Made by a program: the position numbers and the translations under genes. Shown in pieces: positions 53,297-63,998 of a DNA stretch of 64,000 bases. The stretch covers positions 22,014-86,013 of the forward strand of contig CACIKD010000003.1 in the NCBI GenBank assembly GCA_902587145.1, in the 5' to 3' direction. The notes under the pieces are model-generated. The model worked only from the letters and a program-made list of their open reading frames with translations, did not search any database and was not told the origin of the DNA. Source of the stretch: an uncultured Pelagibacteraceae bacterium (GTDB lineage: Bacteria > Pseudomonadota > Alphaproteobacteria > Pelagibacterales > Pelagibacteraceae). Within the stretch, counting starts at the first letter, position 1, and each line of letters begins with the position of its first letter.

Positions 53297-54652
53297 TTAA
53301 GCTGCAAGAAAGTTGCCAGTATCAATTATTTCACCATATATTGTATGTTGAGAAAATTTTTTAATAAGTACTTTTTTTTCCTGGCCAATTATGTTTTTTT
53401 TGGAGTCAACTATTACTGGATTCTGATATTCATCTCTTCCAAAATATTTATCTTTCACTTTTTTCATTTTATTTTCAAACAATACTTTTACAATTTTATT
53501 TAAAAGTTGTTTTTTATAATTTATTTTAATATTTTCTGCAATGTTTTGAAAAGTCGTAAGTCTTTTTTTTGCTAGTTTTTCATCAATTATTTCCATATCA
53601 CTTGCAGGTGTTCCAGGTCTTGGACTAAAGATAAAAGAGTAGGTATTTATGAATTTTACCCTTTTCATTAATTCACAAGTTTTAATGAAGTCATTTTCAT
53701 TTTCACCAGGATAAGCAATTATAAAATCACTAGCAAATTTTAATCTTGAATTTTTTTCCTTTAAAATTTGAATTATTTTTAAATATTCTTTTATATTATG
53801 TTTCCTATTCATGCTTTTTAAAATTTTATCAGAACCCGATTGAACAGGAAGATGTAACAGAGGCATCAACTTAGTACATTCTTTGTGAGCGTCTAATAAA
53901 TCTTTTGTCATGTCCTTCGGGTGAGAGGTGTAATAACGAATTCTTATTAAATCCTTTTTTTTCTCTAGAGCAAAAATTATATCAGATAAACGCTTATTTT
54001 TATCTTTGTAAGCATTAACGTTTTGACCTAATAAAATTATTTCTTTTGACCCATTTCTTATAAGTTCATCGGCCTCATTTAGAATTTCACTAAAATTTCT
54101 GGAATATTCTGGACCTCTTGTATAAGGAACTACACAAAATTTACAAAATTTATCACAACCTTCTTGTATTGTTAAAAATGATGATACATTTGAGTTATGG
54201 TTTTGAACTAATTTAAGTTCATCAAATTTTTTTATTGTTTCAAAATCGGTAATATTATGTTGATCTTTTTTATTTTCTATCTCTTTTATAATTTTATTGA
54301 TAGATTGGTATGATTGAGGACCAATAACTGCATCTACATAACGATCTTTTTTTAATATTAAGTCACCTTCTGCCTGAGCGACACATCCGGTTATTATTAG
54401 GATCGGTTTTTTTTTATTTTTATATTCCTTCTTAACTCTACCTACATCGTGGAATACTTTTTCCGTTGCCTTTTCTCTGATATGACAAGTGTTGATAATA
54501 TAACAGTCTGCCTCTGATTTTTCTGTTGTTGGAAAATAATTTATCTTTTTAGTAATATCTAATATTCGGTTGCTATCATATTCGTTCATTTGACAACCAA
54601 AAGTTTTTATAAATATTTTTTTTTTCAAATTATTTCTTTTTTTTTGAACCAT
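53297..54652 (-). CDS. miaB: tRNA-2-methylthio-N6-dimethylallyladenosine synthase
   Basis: IKTFGCQMNEYDSNRI, QEGCDKFCKFCVVPYTRGPEYSR, LLHLPVQSGSDKILKSMNRKH. Confidence 0.96.
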   Translation of the reverse strand: MVQKKRNNLKKKIFIKTFGCQMNEYDSNRILDITKKINYFPTTEKSEADCYIINTCHIREKATEKVFHDVGRVKKEYKNKKKPILIITGCVAQAEGDLILKKDRYVDAVIGPQSYQSINKIIKEIENKKDQHNITDFETIKKFDELKLVQNHNSNVSSFLTIQEGCDKFCKFCVVPYTRGPEYSRNFSEILNEADELIRNGSKEIILLGQNVNAYKDKNKRLSDIIFALEKKKDLIRIRYYTSHPKDMTKDLLDAHKECTKLMPLLHLPVQSGSDKILKSMNRKHNIKEYLKIIQILKEKNSRLKFASDFIIAYPGENENDFIKTCELMKRVKFINTYSFIFSPRPGTPASDMEIIDEKLAKKRLTTFQNIAENIKINYKKQLLNKIVKVLFENKMKKVKDKYFGRDEYQNPVIVDSKKNIIGQEKKVLIKKFSQHTIYGEIIDTGNFLAA

Positions 54653-55055
54653 AAAGCTCTAGTTTATGGTCAACTAAATTATAGCCAAGTTTTTTTGCTA
54701 TTTTAATTTGCAGCTCTTCAATGTCTTTATCTACAAATTCAATTATTTCTCCAGTATTTACATCAATTAGATGATCATGATGCTCATCTGTTGAAGGTTC
54801 GTATCTAGATTTACCCTCTTTAAAATCATGTCTTTCGATAATCCCTGACTCTTCAAATAATTTCAAAGTTCTATATACCGTAGCTATACTAATTTTTTTA
54901 TCTATTAGTGTAACTCTTTTGTGCAATTCATCAACATCAGGATGGTCCTTGGAGCCGAAAGTCAGCTTTGACTCAGACATTACCTTTGCTATTACTCGTC
55001 TTTGTTCTGTCAGCCTTACTCCTTTTTGTTTACATTTTTCTTCGATTACACTCAT
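54630..55055 (-). CDS. fur: Fur-family regulator (Fur/Mur-like)
   Basis: VRLTEQRRVIAKVM, ISIATVYRTLKLFEESGII, DEHHDHLIDVNTGEIIEF. Confidence 0.88.
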   Translation of the reverse strand: MSVIEEKCKQKGVRLTEQRRVIAKVMSESKLTFGSKDHPDVDELHKRVTLIDKKISIATVYRTLKLFEESGIIERHDFKEGKSRYEPSTDEHHDHLIDVNTGEIIEFVDKDIEELQIKIAKKLGYNLVDHKLELYGSKKKK

Positions 55056-55070
55056 TATTATTACTTTCCT

Positions 55071-55451
55071 TTACTGATAAATTGGATTTACCAAATTATT
55101 TTTTAATTGTTTATTTTTTATTAAATTCTCAATATTTTCAAGTTTTAAATCTGGTAATTGATTGTTTTTGTAGCCATATAGATTAGAACCATGTACAATT
55201 TGAATTCCTTTTGCCACAGATAAAGATATTCTGATGGAAGAATAGCTTCCTGGCCCCATATTCACAATAATAGAGTATTTACTGCTTAATTTAGCCTTAC
55301 GTTTTTTTAAAAATTTAATGATATTGTTAACAAGAAGATTGTTTGAATTAATATTGTTTTGTAATTTTTCAATAAAGAATTTATTATTAGATTTTAAACC
55401 TATTGAATTATTATTGCCAGTGCAGTTTATTATTAAAAAATTATTAATCAT
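55071..55451 (-). CDS. tsaB: Short TsaB-like tRNA t6A biosynthesis protein
   Basis: NMGPGSYSSIRISLSVAKGIQIVHG matches the TsaB GPGSFTGIR motif; start set at MINNFLIINCTGN. Confidence 0.75.
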   Translation of the reverse strand: MINNFLIINCTGNNNSIGLKSNNKFFIEKLQNNINSNNLLVNNIIKFLKKRKAKLSSKYSIIVNMGPGSYSSIRISLSVAKGIQIVHGSNLYGYKNNQLPDLKLENIENLIKNKQLKNNLVNPIYQ

Positions 55452-56463
55452 TTTTCTATTTTTTTTACCATTAAAATTCAATTTACACTCGTCTGAAATA
55501 ATCATAGATGACTTTGGTATAATTACTATAATGTATCATCGATTTGAAGAAAATAAATACCCCTCTACAAATATAAGGATAAATGATTTTAAAGAACATA
55601 TTAACCTGATTAAAAAAGATGGAATTAAATTCATTAATCCGTCAAATTTTGAAAATGAACTTAATAATAATAAAAAAGAAAGAAAAGTACTCATTACAAT
55701 AGATGACGGATATCAATCTTTCTATGATAATGCTTGGCCAATTCTTAAAAAAGACAAAATTCCTTTCATCTTATTTGTAAGTACCAGAGAGGTCGGAAAA
55801 AGAGGGTATATGAGCTGGGAAAATATTAGAGAAATAGAAAAATATGATTTCGTTGAAATTGGAAATCACAGCCATACCCATGATTACTTAATAGACTTTG
55901 AAAATCAAGAAATTGAAAATGATTTGAAAAAATCTATCAGTATTTTTAAGAATGAGATCGGGAAAAATTCAGCCTTTTTTTCCTATCCTTTTGGTGAATA
56001 TAGCTCTAGTTTAAAAAATATAGTGATTGAGCTAGGCTTTAAGTATGCTTTCGGTCAACACTCGGGAGTGGTCGATTACACTAAAAATTTATTTGAAATG
56101 CCAAGATTTCCGATTAATGAAAAATACGGAGAAAAAGAGAGATTTAAAACTATACTTAAAACTTTACCTTTTCCGTACAAATCAATTCAGCCAAAAGAAA
56201 GATATATAAGTGATAAGAATAATCCTCCTAAAGTAAATATTCAATTTTTTGATAATTTGAAAAATTTAAATAAAATAAACTGTTTTTCAAATGAAGAAGA
56301 TAAGTGGCGAAATTCTAAAATAAAATTTGACAGTAAAAGAAGTCTAAATATTATTTTAGATGGAAAGTTTATTACTGAACGCGGCAGAATAAATTGTTCA
56401 TTAAGAGAAAATAATGGTTTCTACAGATGGCTTGGCATCCAGTTTGTGGTGAAAGAAAAATAA
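55420..56463 (+). CDS. Polysaccharide deacetylase-family exported protein
   Basis: IITIMYHRF, VLITIDDGYQSFYDNAWPIL, EIGNHSHTHDYL, FSYPFGEYS; GTG at 55420 would give signal peptide MQFIIKKLLIIFLFFLPLKFNLHSS. Confidence 0.8.
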   Translation: MQFIIKKLLIIFLFFLPLKFNLHSSEIIIDDFGIITIMYHRFEENKYPSTNIRINDFKEHINLIKKDGIKFINPSNFENELNNNKKERKVLITIDDGYQSFYDNAWPILKKDKIPFILFVSTREVGKRGYMSWENIREIEKYDFVEIGNHSHTHDYLIDFENQEIENDLKKSISIFKNEIGKNSAFFSYPFGEYSSSLKNIVIELGFKYAFGQHSGVVDYTKNLFEMPRFPINEKYGEKERFKTILKTLPFPYKSIQPKERYISDKNNPPKVNIQFFDNLKNLNKINCFSNEEDKWRNSKIKFDSKRSLNIILDGKFITERGRINCSLRENNGFYRWLGIQFVVKEK

Positions 56464-56465
56464 TT

Positions 56466-57992
56466 TTAAAGTTGTATATCTTTTTTAACAACAGAGTTAG
56501 TTAATTGAACTTTCTCAAAGTCTGATAAGTCGTTTTGTTTTATTATTTGCTCTAAAATATCTGTATATTCTTTTCCAGTTTGTGCGTATTTATCTAAAGT
56601 ATCTGTAAGATCCAAACCTCTAATAGACTTATTTCTTTTTCTTATACTGTATCTTTTTTCTCTAAACTCTGAATAACCTCTGTGAGTGTTTAAATTATTC
56701 TTATAGGCTTTAACTGAGGCTCTTAGAATTGGAAATCTGAGAATCTTGTGACCTTCGTTTTTACCTTTGTTCAGTGGTTCTATACCCTGACCAGTCCATG
56801 TCCACTGGCCAAATATTGCATTCCCCTCTAAAGCAAATCTTGATGTTCCCCAGCCGCTTTCTTTTGCAGCTTGCGCTAATGCTATAGAGACAGGTATGAT
56901 ATCCATTCTTTTATTTAATTCTGCCATATCAGAATTTTTTACTTTGTATTCTCTTAATTTTAATCTTAACCAAGATTTTTCTTTATCAGAAGTCATTTTT
57001 TTTGACGTGATTCTTTTTAATTTTATTTTGTCATCTAAAATTTTATCATTTTCAGCAACTACCAAAGGAAGGACAATTTTTATAAATGTTTCCTTTTTAA
57101 GCTTAGTATCTTTTATTTCATCTAAATCTTTAGGGAATTGCGTAAAGTATATTGGTTTTACTCTTTTTTGATATCTTACTGTCTTTAAATCGTATTCAAC
57201 ATCTTCGAACAAACTTAAAACAGTCTCAGTTTTGATGTTTAAGTTTGGTAGGACTAATTCGGTCACTTGACTTGGAGATTTCTCTTTTTTTGGTTCAGGT
57301 TTTTTTACCTGTTTTTTCTCCTCTTTTTTTTGAGGTTTTTTTTCTATTTTTTTCTTTACTTCTTTCTGTTTTTCAATTTTTTTTGGTTTTTCTTTCTCAA
57401 CTTGAACTGATTGAGTTACATCTTTTCCGCCATAGTTTTCTTTTAAAGTGAAAAAGGTAATACCTACTGCGCATATAAAGACCACAACTCCAAAACCTTT
57501 GATTAACTTATTAGTTTTTGTTTTTTCAACTTCAGAGGTATAAAAACTGCTAAACAAATTTATTAATGCATCTGAGATAAAACTAGAAACCGTATTAAAT
57601 ACTTTAGGAATTGTATTTAAAATGCCAAGTCCTAAATTACCAGAGTTCCTCCACAATGATAAAAAGAAATTCCCAACACCTCCAGTGGTATCATCGTATA
57701 ATCCTGTAGCTCCTCTTTTCGTTTTTTTGAAAAATTTTCCTACCCCCTCAGTTGTGTCACTATAAATTCCTGAAACCCCTTTTCCAGCTTTTGAAATAGG
57801 ATTTGAAATACTTTTCTTAAAAAAACTTACGTTGAAATCTTTTGGTATAGGAACATTATTCTTTTTTAAAATATGCTCAATTTGATGAGTAGTAAGATTC
57901 TTTTTTCTTTTAATATAATTTTGTACTTCAGAAATTTTGTAGATATTTGCTAGTTCAAGTAATTTATCTCTATAACTTAAATTCTTTTTCAT
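56466..57992 (-). CDS. Membrane-anchored glucosaminidase, Bax-like, with repeat-bearing N-terminus
   Basis: C-terminal IPVSIALAQAAKESGWGTSRFALEGNAIFGQWTW...ASVKAYKNNLNTHRGYSEFR; internal TM and K/E/P-rich linker. Confidence 0.82.
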   Translation of the reverse strand: MKKNLSYRDKLLELANIYKISEVQNYIKRKKNLTTHQIEHILKKNNVPIPKDFNVSFFKKSISNPISKAGKGVSGIYSDTTEGVGKFFKKTKRGATGLYDDTTGGVGNFFLSLWRNSGNLGLGILNTIPKVFNTVSSFISDALINLFSSFYTSEVEKTKTNKLIKGFGVVVFICAVGITFFTLKENYGGKDVTQSVQVEKEKPKKIEKQKEVKKKIEKKPQKKEEKKQVKKPEPKKEKSPSQVTELVLPNLNIKTETVLSLFEDVEYDLKTVRYQKRVKPIYFTQFPKDLDEIKDTKLKKETFIKIVLPLVVAENDKILDDKIKLKRITSKKMTSDKEKSWLRLKLREYKVKNSDMAELNKRMDIIPVSIALAQAAKESGWGTSRFALEGNAIFGQWTWTGQGIEPLNKGKNEGHKILRFPILRASVKAYKNNLNTHRGYSEFREKRYSIRKRNKSIRGLDLTDTLDKYAQTGKEYTDILEQIIKQNDLSDFEKVQLTNSVVKKDIQL

Positions 57993-58535
57993 CTAAATGG
58001 CCTCGACTGAGTTAACTTCTTTTACGTAATGTTTTAATAAATTTTGCACTCCTTGTTTTAAGGTCATTATTGAACTTGGACAGCCTGAACATGCCCCTTG
58101 TAATTCAACTTTAACAACACCATTTTCAAATGATTTAAATTTGATATCACCCCCGTCTCTCGCAACTGCTGGTCTTATTTTAGTGTCTAAAACATCTTTT
58201 ATTTTTAAAATAGTTTCATTATCATCTGATTTTTTTTCCATTTTATGGTCTATCAAAATTGGATCCCCGCTTTTTTCGAAATAATCATTTAAATGTGAAA
58301 TGATCATTGGTTTTAAACTATCCCATGAAACATTTTTTTCTTTTTTAACCGTCAAAAAATTTTCTGAAATTAAGACGAGTTCAACGCCTGAAAAATTTAA
58401 TACCTCTTTTACGAAAGGAATTTTAATGCTATTTAAATTTGATTTTTTAAATTCCTCTGTTCCAACTTTAGATAAAATTTTTTGTGACAGAAATTTTAAC
58501 GAGTCTGGATTAGGTGTCTGTTCTACTTGTATCAT
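57993..58535 (-). CDS. nfuA: NifU-like Fe-S scaffold (Nfu)
   Basis: N-terminal QVEQTPNPDSLKFL and C-terminal RPAVARDGGDIKF...LQGACSGCPSSIMTLKQGVQNLL. Confidence 0.94.
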   Translation of the reverse strand: MIQVEQTPNPDSLKFLSQKILSKVGTEEFKKSNLNSIKIPFVKEVLNFSGVELVLISENFLTVKKEKNVSWDSLKPMIISHLNDYFEKSGDPILIDHKMEKKSDDNETILKIKDVLDTKIRPAVARDGGDIKFKSFENGVVKVELQGACSGCPSSIMTLKQGVQNLLKHYVKEVNSVEAI

Positions 58536-58550
58536 TTTAAAGTATATATA

Positions 58551-59552
58551 TTACACAAATCCAACTATTTCACGTATCTTTTTTAGGTTTTCCTCAGCGA
58601 TTATACTGGCTTTTTGTTTGCCTTTTTTTAATACATCTTCTAGGTGTTTTTTATCTTTCATTAATTTAGCAATATTCTTTCCGATTGGACTAATTGTCTC
58701 AACTAATTTTTCAGATAATTTTATTTTTAAAGATGAAAAATCTTTTCCCACAAATTCATTAATGGTAGTTTCAATTTTTTGATCTGATAAATCTGAGTAT
58801 ATGCTTAACAAATTATATGCCTCGGGCCTCTTTTCATAGTCTTGAATGTTTTCAGTAATTGGATCAGCGTCAGTTTTTGCTTTTTTTATTTTTTTTACAA
58901 TTTCATCTGAACTATCTTTTAAATTTATCCTAGAATAATCAGACTCATCGGATTTGCTCATTTTTTTTGTACCATCTCTTAAACTCATGACACGAGAAAT
59001 ATTTTTTTGAATTAAAGGTTCTGGTAAAGGAAAAAAATCTTTTTTATTAAAATCATTATTAAACTTTTGAGCAATATCTCTCGATAATTCTAAATGCTGC
59101 TTCTGATCAGCGCCAACAGGCACATGTGTGGCTTTATATAATAAAATATCTGCGGCCATTAAATTTGGATAAATATACAATCCGACACTGGCTTTTTCTT
59201 TGTCTTTACCAGCCTTATCTTTGAATTGCGTCATACGATTTAACCAACCTACTCTACAAACACAATTTAAAATCCATGCAAGTTCTGCATGACCACTTAC
59301 AGACGATTGATTAAAAATTATACTTTTATCTGAGTCAAGACCAGAAGCTAAAAAACCTGCAGTAGTTTCTAAAATATTGGAATTTAAATCTTTTGGGTTT
59401 TGAAATGTTGTAATAGCGTGTAAATCAACCACACAATATAAACAGTTTTTTGACTTTTGAAGTGAGACAAAATTTTTTAAGGCTCCAAGATAATTTCCTA
59501 GATGTAAATTACCAGTCGGTTGAACTCCAGAAAATACTAATTCCTTTTTCAT
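58551..59552 (-). CDS. trpS: Tryptophanyl-tRNA synthetase
   Basis: [33 protein letters not shown]. Confidence 0.97.
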   Translation of the reverse strand: MKKELVFSGVQPTGNLHLGNYLGALKNFVSLQKSKNCLYCVVDLHAITTFQNPKDLNSNILETTAGFLASGLDSDKSIIFNQSSVSGHAELAWILNCVCRVGWLNRMTQFKDKAGKDKEKASVGLYIYPNLMAADILLYKATHVPVGADQKQHLELSRDIAQKFNNDFNKKDFFPLPEPLIQKNISRVMSLRDGTKKMSKSDESDYSRINLKDSSDEIVKKIKKAKTDADPITENIQDYEKRPEAYNLLSIYSDLSDQKIETTINEFVGKDFSSLKIKLSEKLVETISPIGKNIAKLMKDKKHLEDVLKKGKQKASIIAEENLKKIREIVGFV

Positions 59553-59553
59553 A

Positions 59554-61080
59554 CTAATTAGTTTTAAAACTTCTTAAATTGAATACTTTTAAAAAATAAC
59601 AAATCAAAAAATACAATAAAGCTACGCAGATTACTATAAATAATAAATATAAAATTTTGTAATCACTTGAATAACTTAAGTTTTTTGCAAAATAATTTAT
59701 ACTATTGTGAAAAACATAAGACATAATGGTAGTAGAGAGTACTATCTTTATTAATCGAGTATAGAACTTTGATTCAATTTTTAAATATCCAATTTTTAAA
59801 AGAATAAATAAATAAATAAGAACTCCAATCCAAGTAGATAAAGTTGTAGCAATTGGAATTATAACAAAACCAACTTGTTTAAAAAACAAAACACTTATTA
59901 AAACATTTATAATGACGACAATTGATGAAATTCTGAATGGGGTCATTGTGTTATCTCTAGCAAAAAAGAAATTCGCAAATATTTTTAAAACTGCAAAAGC
60001 TGGTATACCGAATCCAAAATATCTTAATGCAAGCGATGTTTGTTCAATGTCATTTTCTGTAAAAGATCCATAACCAAACAAAGCATTTACTATTTCATCG
60101 GAGCCAATAATTAATGCTATGCTGGCCGGTAATGATAGTAATAAAGACAATTCTAAAGATTTATTTTGTATCCTATTTGCCTGATGAATTTTTTTTTTTT
60201 TAATTAATTTGCTTAGTATTGGTAAAGATACAGTGCTCACTGCGATACCAGCTATAGCAAGATTAATTTGATAAACTCTATCTGCATAGTAAAGATAGGA
60301 AACTGCACCAGATTGAAATGACGCTATAATTGTTCCCACCAAGATACTAATTTGTATAACTCCAGATGAAAAAATGCTTGGCAAAAGTTTCTTCAAAAAA
60401 AATTGAACTTTCTGTTTTATTTTTTTTTTAAAAACTAATGAAGGCTGATAATATTTTGAGGCAAAAAACATTAAAAAAATCAACTGTACTAATCCTGATA
60501 GTGAAACCCCATAAGATAAATTCAGCGCATAATCTAATTTATAATAGTATGAAATAATCAAAGATAATATTAAAATTAAATTTAAAAAGATTGGTGCGGC
60601 TGCAGCAGCAGCAAATTTATTTTCTGTGTTTAAAATTCCAGCAAAAAAAGATGATAAACTTACAAATGCTAAAAATGGGAAAGTAATTCTAGTTAAATCT
60701 ACTGCTAAGTTAAATTTGTTACTGTCTTCAATAAAGCCAGGAGCAATTAAATAAACTACGTACGGTGTGAAAATTTCTACTATTAAAACTACTGTTAAAA
60801 GTCCTAAAGTTAATAAAGTTAAAACTTCATCAGCAAACCTTTTGCCTTGTACTTTGCTTTTTAATTTTTCAGACGCATAACTTGGAATAAATGCTGCGTT
60901 GAACGTACCTTCTGCAAACAATCTTCTGAAAGTATTAGGAAGTCTAAACGCTACAAAGAAAGCATCAGCATATATAGAAGTTCCCAAAAATATCGCTATT
61001 AATATATCTCTGAAATAACCTAGAACGCGGCTTAACATAGTATAAAAACTAAATACGGTGGTTGAAGATAATAAATTCAT
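59554..61080 (-). CDS. murJ: Lipid II flippase MurJ
   Basis: [53 protein letters not shown]. Confidence 0.97.
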   Translation of the reverse strand: MNLLSSTTVFSFYTMLSRVLGYFRDILIAIFLGTSIYADAFFVAFRLPNTFRRLFAEGTFNAAFIPSYASEKLKSKVQGKRFADEVLTLLTLGLLTVVLIVEIFTPYVVYLIAPGFIEDSNKFNLAVDLTRITFPFLAFVSLSSFFAGILNTENKFAAAAAAPIFLNLILILSLIISYYYKLDYALNLSYGVSLSGLVQLIFLMFFASKYYQPSLVFKKKIKQKVQFFLKKLLPSIFSSGVIQISILVGTIIASFQSGAVSYLYYADRVYQINLAIAGIAVSTVSLPILSKLIKKKKIHQANRIQNKSLELSLLLSLPASIALIIGSDEIVNALFGYGSFTENDIEQTSLALRYFGFGIPAFAVLKIFANFFFARDNTMTPFRISSIVVIINVLISVLFFKQVGFVIIPIATTLSTWIGVLIYLFILLKIGYLKIESKFYTRLIKIVLSTTIMSYVFHNSINYFAKNLSYSSDYKILYLLFIVICVALLYFLICYFLKVFNLRSFKTN

Positions 61081-61137
61081 AATTAAGACAAAATTTTTAG
61101 TGATATAATCAATTATATATTACATACTCAAAATCCA

Positions 61138-63423
61138 ATGACAAAAAAATCAAAAATTGATCATTATACAGATAAAGAGGCTTTAGATTTTCATATAGGC
61201 AATAAGTCTGGCAAAATTGAGGTTAATTCATCTAAACCACTTATCTCTAAAAGAGATTTATCACTTGCCTATTCGCCTGGGGTAGCAGCACCAGTAAAAG
61301 AAATTTCTAAAAATTCTTCCAAAGCCTATGACTATACCTCAAAAGGAAATTTAGTAGCGGTTATAAGTAACGGTTCTGCAATTCTTGGTTTAGGTAATTT
61401 GGGTTCACTTGCTTCAAAACCAGTTATGGAAGGTAAGGCTGTATTATTTAAGAGATTTGCAGATATAGATTCTATCGATATAGAAATTGATAACCAAAAT
61501 ACAAATGAAATAATATCTACGATTAAAAATATTGCAGGTACTTTTGGTGGTATAAATCTTGAGGATATAGCTGCTCCCGATTGTTTCATTATAGAACAGA
61601 AGTTAAAAGAAATTTTAGATATTCCTGTTTTTCATGATGATCAGCATGGAACAGCAATTATAACAACAGCTGCTTTAATTAATGCATTAGATATTTCAAA
61701 AAAAAAAATTAGTGAAGTCAAAATAGTTGTAAATGGAGCAGGTGCTTCAGCGATAGCATGTACAAACTTATTTAAAAAAATAGGTGTTAAAAATGAAAAT
61801 GTAATTATGTGTGACAGAAAAGGTGTAATTTACAAAGGAAGAGATCAGGTAGATCAATTTAAATCTGCTCATGCTGTAGAGACTAAACTTCGAACACTAG
61901 AACAAGCGATGAAAAATGCAGATGTATTTTTAGGACTGTCAGCAAAGGATGTTGTTAATCGTGAAATGATAAAGTCGATGGCAAAAAACCCGATAGTGTT
62001 TGCATGTGCAAATCCAGATCCTGAAATCAAACCAGAAATAATCAATGAAGTACGTGATGATGTAATAATTGCAACTGGAAGATCAGATTATCCTAACCAA
62101 GTTAATAACCTAATAGGTTTCCCATATATTTTTAGAGGAGCGCTAGACGTAAGGGCTAAAATAATTAATGATGACATGAAAGTTGCTGCAGCAAATGCGA
62201 TAGCGTTATTAGCTAGAGAAGACGTTCCAGATGAAGTTGTTGCTGCCTATGGAGGAGAAAGACCAAAGTATGGAAAAGAATATATTATTCCTTCAACGTT
62301 CGACCCTAGATTAGTTCGCAGAATTCCTTCTGCCGTGGCTGAAGCTGCGATGAAAAGCGGTGTAGCGAGAAAAAAAATTGAAGATTTGGAAAATTATAAA
62401 GATCAACTTACTGCAAGATTAGATCCATCTATGTCTTTAATGCAGGGAATAAATGCTAATGTCAAAAAAAGTCCTAAAAGAGTTGTGTTTGCTGAAGGTG
62501 AAGATAAAAATATGTTAAAGGCAGCTATAGAATTCGGTAAAAATAAACTAGGTACACCTGTAGTGATTGGGAATGAGAAAAGAGTTAAAGAAACTTTAAA
62601 AAATATTGGTTTAGATGAAAATTTTAAAATTGAAATTGTCAATTCAACTAATAAAGATAAAAGAGATAAATATACTAAATATTTGTACCAAAAACTTCAA
62701 AGAACAGGACAGTTGGAAAGGGATGTCGATCGGTTAGTTCGTAATGATAGAATTGCATTTGGCTCTTCTATGGTTGCTTGTAAAGATGCTGACGCGATGG
62801 TCACTGGTAATATTAGGCATTACGCTGCATCAATAGAAAAACTAAAACATGTTTGTGATGCGAGAAAGGGAGAACCTATTTTTGGTATGACAATGATGGT
62901 GTTTAAAGGGAGAACTGTTTTAGTTGCGGATACAAATGTTGAAGATTTTCCCTCTGCTGAAAGATTGGTAGCTATTTCAAAATCATGCGTAAGAGTGTCG
63001 AAACTTTTTGGTTTTGATCCAAAAGTAGCTTTTTTGTCCCACTCGACTTTTGGTAAACCAATTTCTAGAAATACTAAACATGTTAGAGATGCTATAGATA
63101 TTTTAAAAAATGACAAAGTCGACTTCGATTTTGATGGAGAAATGCAACCAGATGTTGCTTTAAATCCTATTTACCAAGATGTTTACCCCTTTTCAAAAAT
63201 AGTTGGAAGAGCAAATATTTTAATTATGCCGGCTCTTCATAGTGCTGCTATTTCTACAAAGCTAATGAAGTCATTTGGAGGTGCTAAATTAATTGGACCA
63301 TTATTAATTGGATTAGATCTACCCATCGAAGTAGCTCCATTAAGATCAAGCACATCAGACATTTTAAATCTTGCTTCGATTGCAGCTTATTCCTCTGATG
63401 TAATTGATTATAAAAAGAACTAA
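61138..63423 (+). CDS. maeB: NADP-dependent malic enzyme with C-terminal phosphotransacetylase-like domain
   Basis: LAYSPGVAAPVKEI, VFHDDQHGTAIITTAAL, VVNGAGASAIAC, C-terminal PTA-like region; 761 aa. Confidence 0.95.
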   Translation: MTKKSKIDHYTDKEALDFHIGNKSGKIEVNSSKPLISKRDLSLAYSPGVAAPVKEISKNSSKAYDYTSKGNLVAVISNGSAILGLGNLGSLASKPVMEGKAVLFKRFADIDSIDIEIDNQNTNEIISTIKNIAGTFGGINLEDIAAPDCFIIEQKLKEILDIPVFHDDQHGTAIITTAALINALDISKKKISEVKIVVNGAGASAIACTNLFKKIGVKNENVIMCDRKGVIYKGRDQVDQFKSAHAVETKLRTLEQAMKNADVFLGLSAKDVVNREMIKSMAKNPIVFACANPDPEIKPEIINEVRDDVIIATGRSDYPNQVNNLIGFPYIFRGALDVRAKIINDDMKVAAANAIALLAREDVPDEVVAAYGGERPKYGKEYIIPSTFDPRLVRRIPSAVAEAAMKSGVARKKIEDLENYKDQLTARLDPSMSLMQGINANVKKSPKRVVFAEGEDKNMLKAAIEFGKNKLGTPVVIGNEKRVKETLKNIGLDENFKIEIVNSTNKDKRDKYTKYLYQKLQRTGQLERDVDRLVRNDRIAFGSSMVACKDADAMVTGNIRHYAASIEKLKHVCDARKGEPIFGMTMMVFKGRTVLVADTNVEDFPSAERLVAISKSCVRVSKLFGFDPKVAFLSHSTFGKPISRNTKHVRDAIDILKNDKVDFDFDGEMQPDVALNPIYQDVYPFSKIVGRANILIMPALHSAAISTKLMKSFGGAKLIGPLLIGLDLPIEVAPLRSSTSDILNLASIAAYSSDVIDYKKN

Positions 63424-63998
63424 ATTTTGTTTCTGCTTAGCTCAGAAGCTAAGTAAATAGATGGTATGACCTTTTCTACATCATATATTTTTTCTGCTTC
63501 TAGTAAAACTTCCTTTTTTTCTTCATTATCCATTGCTATTCCGAAAATATAAATTTTTTTATTTATTGTCTCTAATGTATAGTTTCTGGCTTTAGTTTTT
63601 TTATTCAAAATCAAAGCAGTTCTTAATTGACTCGTTATAAGGATATCCTTAGCAGTTTGTTTAAAATTTGAATTACCTTTAATTGTAATAGCATTTTTTA
63701 CTTCTCGAACACCTTTTGTTTCCCAGGCTAATTTAGTTATTTTAATTTTCTCTTCAGGCTCATCTACTTTCCCTGATAGAAATATTCTACCATCCAATAC
63801 TTCTACCTGAATTTTTAAAAAATATTTTTTCTCAGTTAAAGATAATCTGGCCACCAAATTTTTTTCCATAATTGTATCATCGATTTGCATGCCTATCGTT
63901 CTAGGGTCAAAAGTTATATCTACTCCAGTACCAAAACGTCCCACAGGTGAACAGCTATATAGAAAAATCGCTATTAAAATAATTGATAAATAAAATCT
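63420..63998 (-). CDS. BON-domain lipoprotein, 5' end beyond window
   Basis: BON-like repeats; upstream in-frame reading gives RFYLSIILIAIFLYSC-SPVG, a lipobox, open to the window edge, so listed ATG 63944 is probably internal. Confidence 0.78.
   Translation of the reverse strand, partial: RFYLSIILIAIFLYSCSPVGRFGTGVDITFDPRTIGMQIDDTIMEKNLVARLSLTEKKYFLKIQVEVLDGRIFLSGKVDEPEEKIKITKLAWETKGVREVKNAITIKGNSNFKQTAKDILITSQLRTALILNKKTKARNYTLETINKKIYIFGIAMDNEEKKEVLLEAEKIYDVEKVIPSIYLASELSRNKI

Noticed and set aside
58300-58782. 160-aa + strand ORF opposite nfuA/trpS
   Set aside because: Spans two well-supported antisense genes with no recognisable domain
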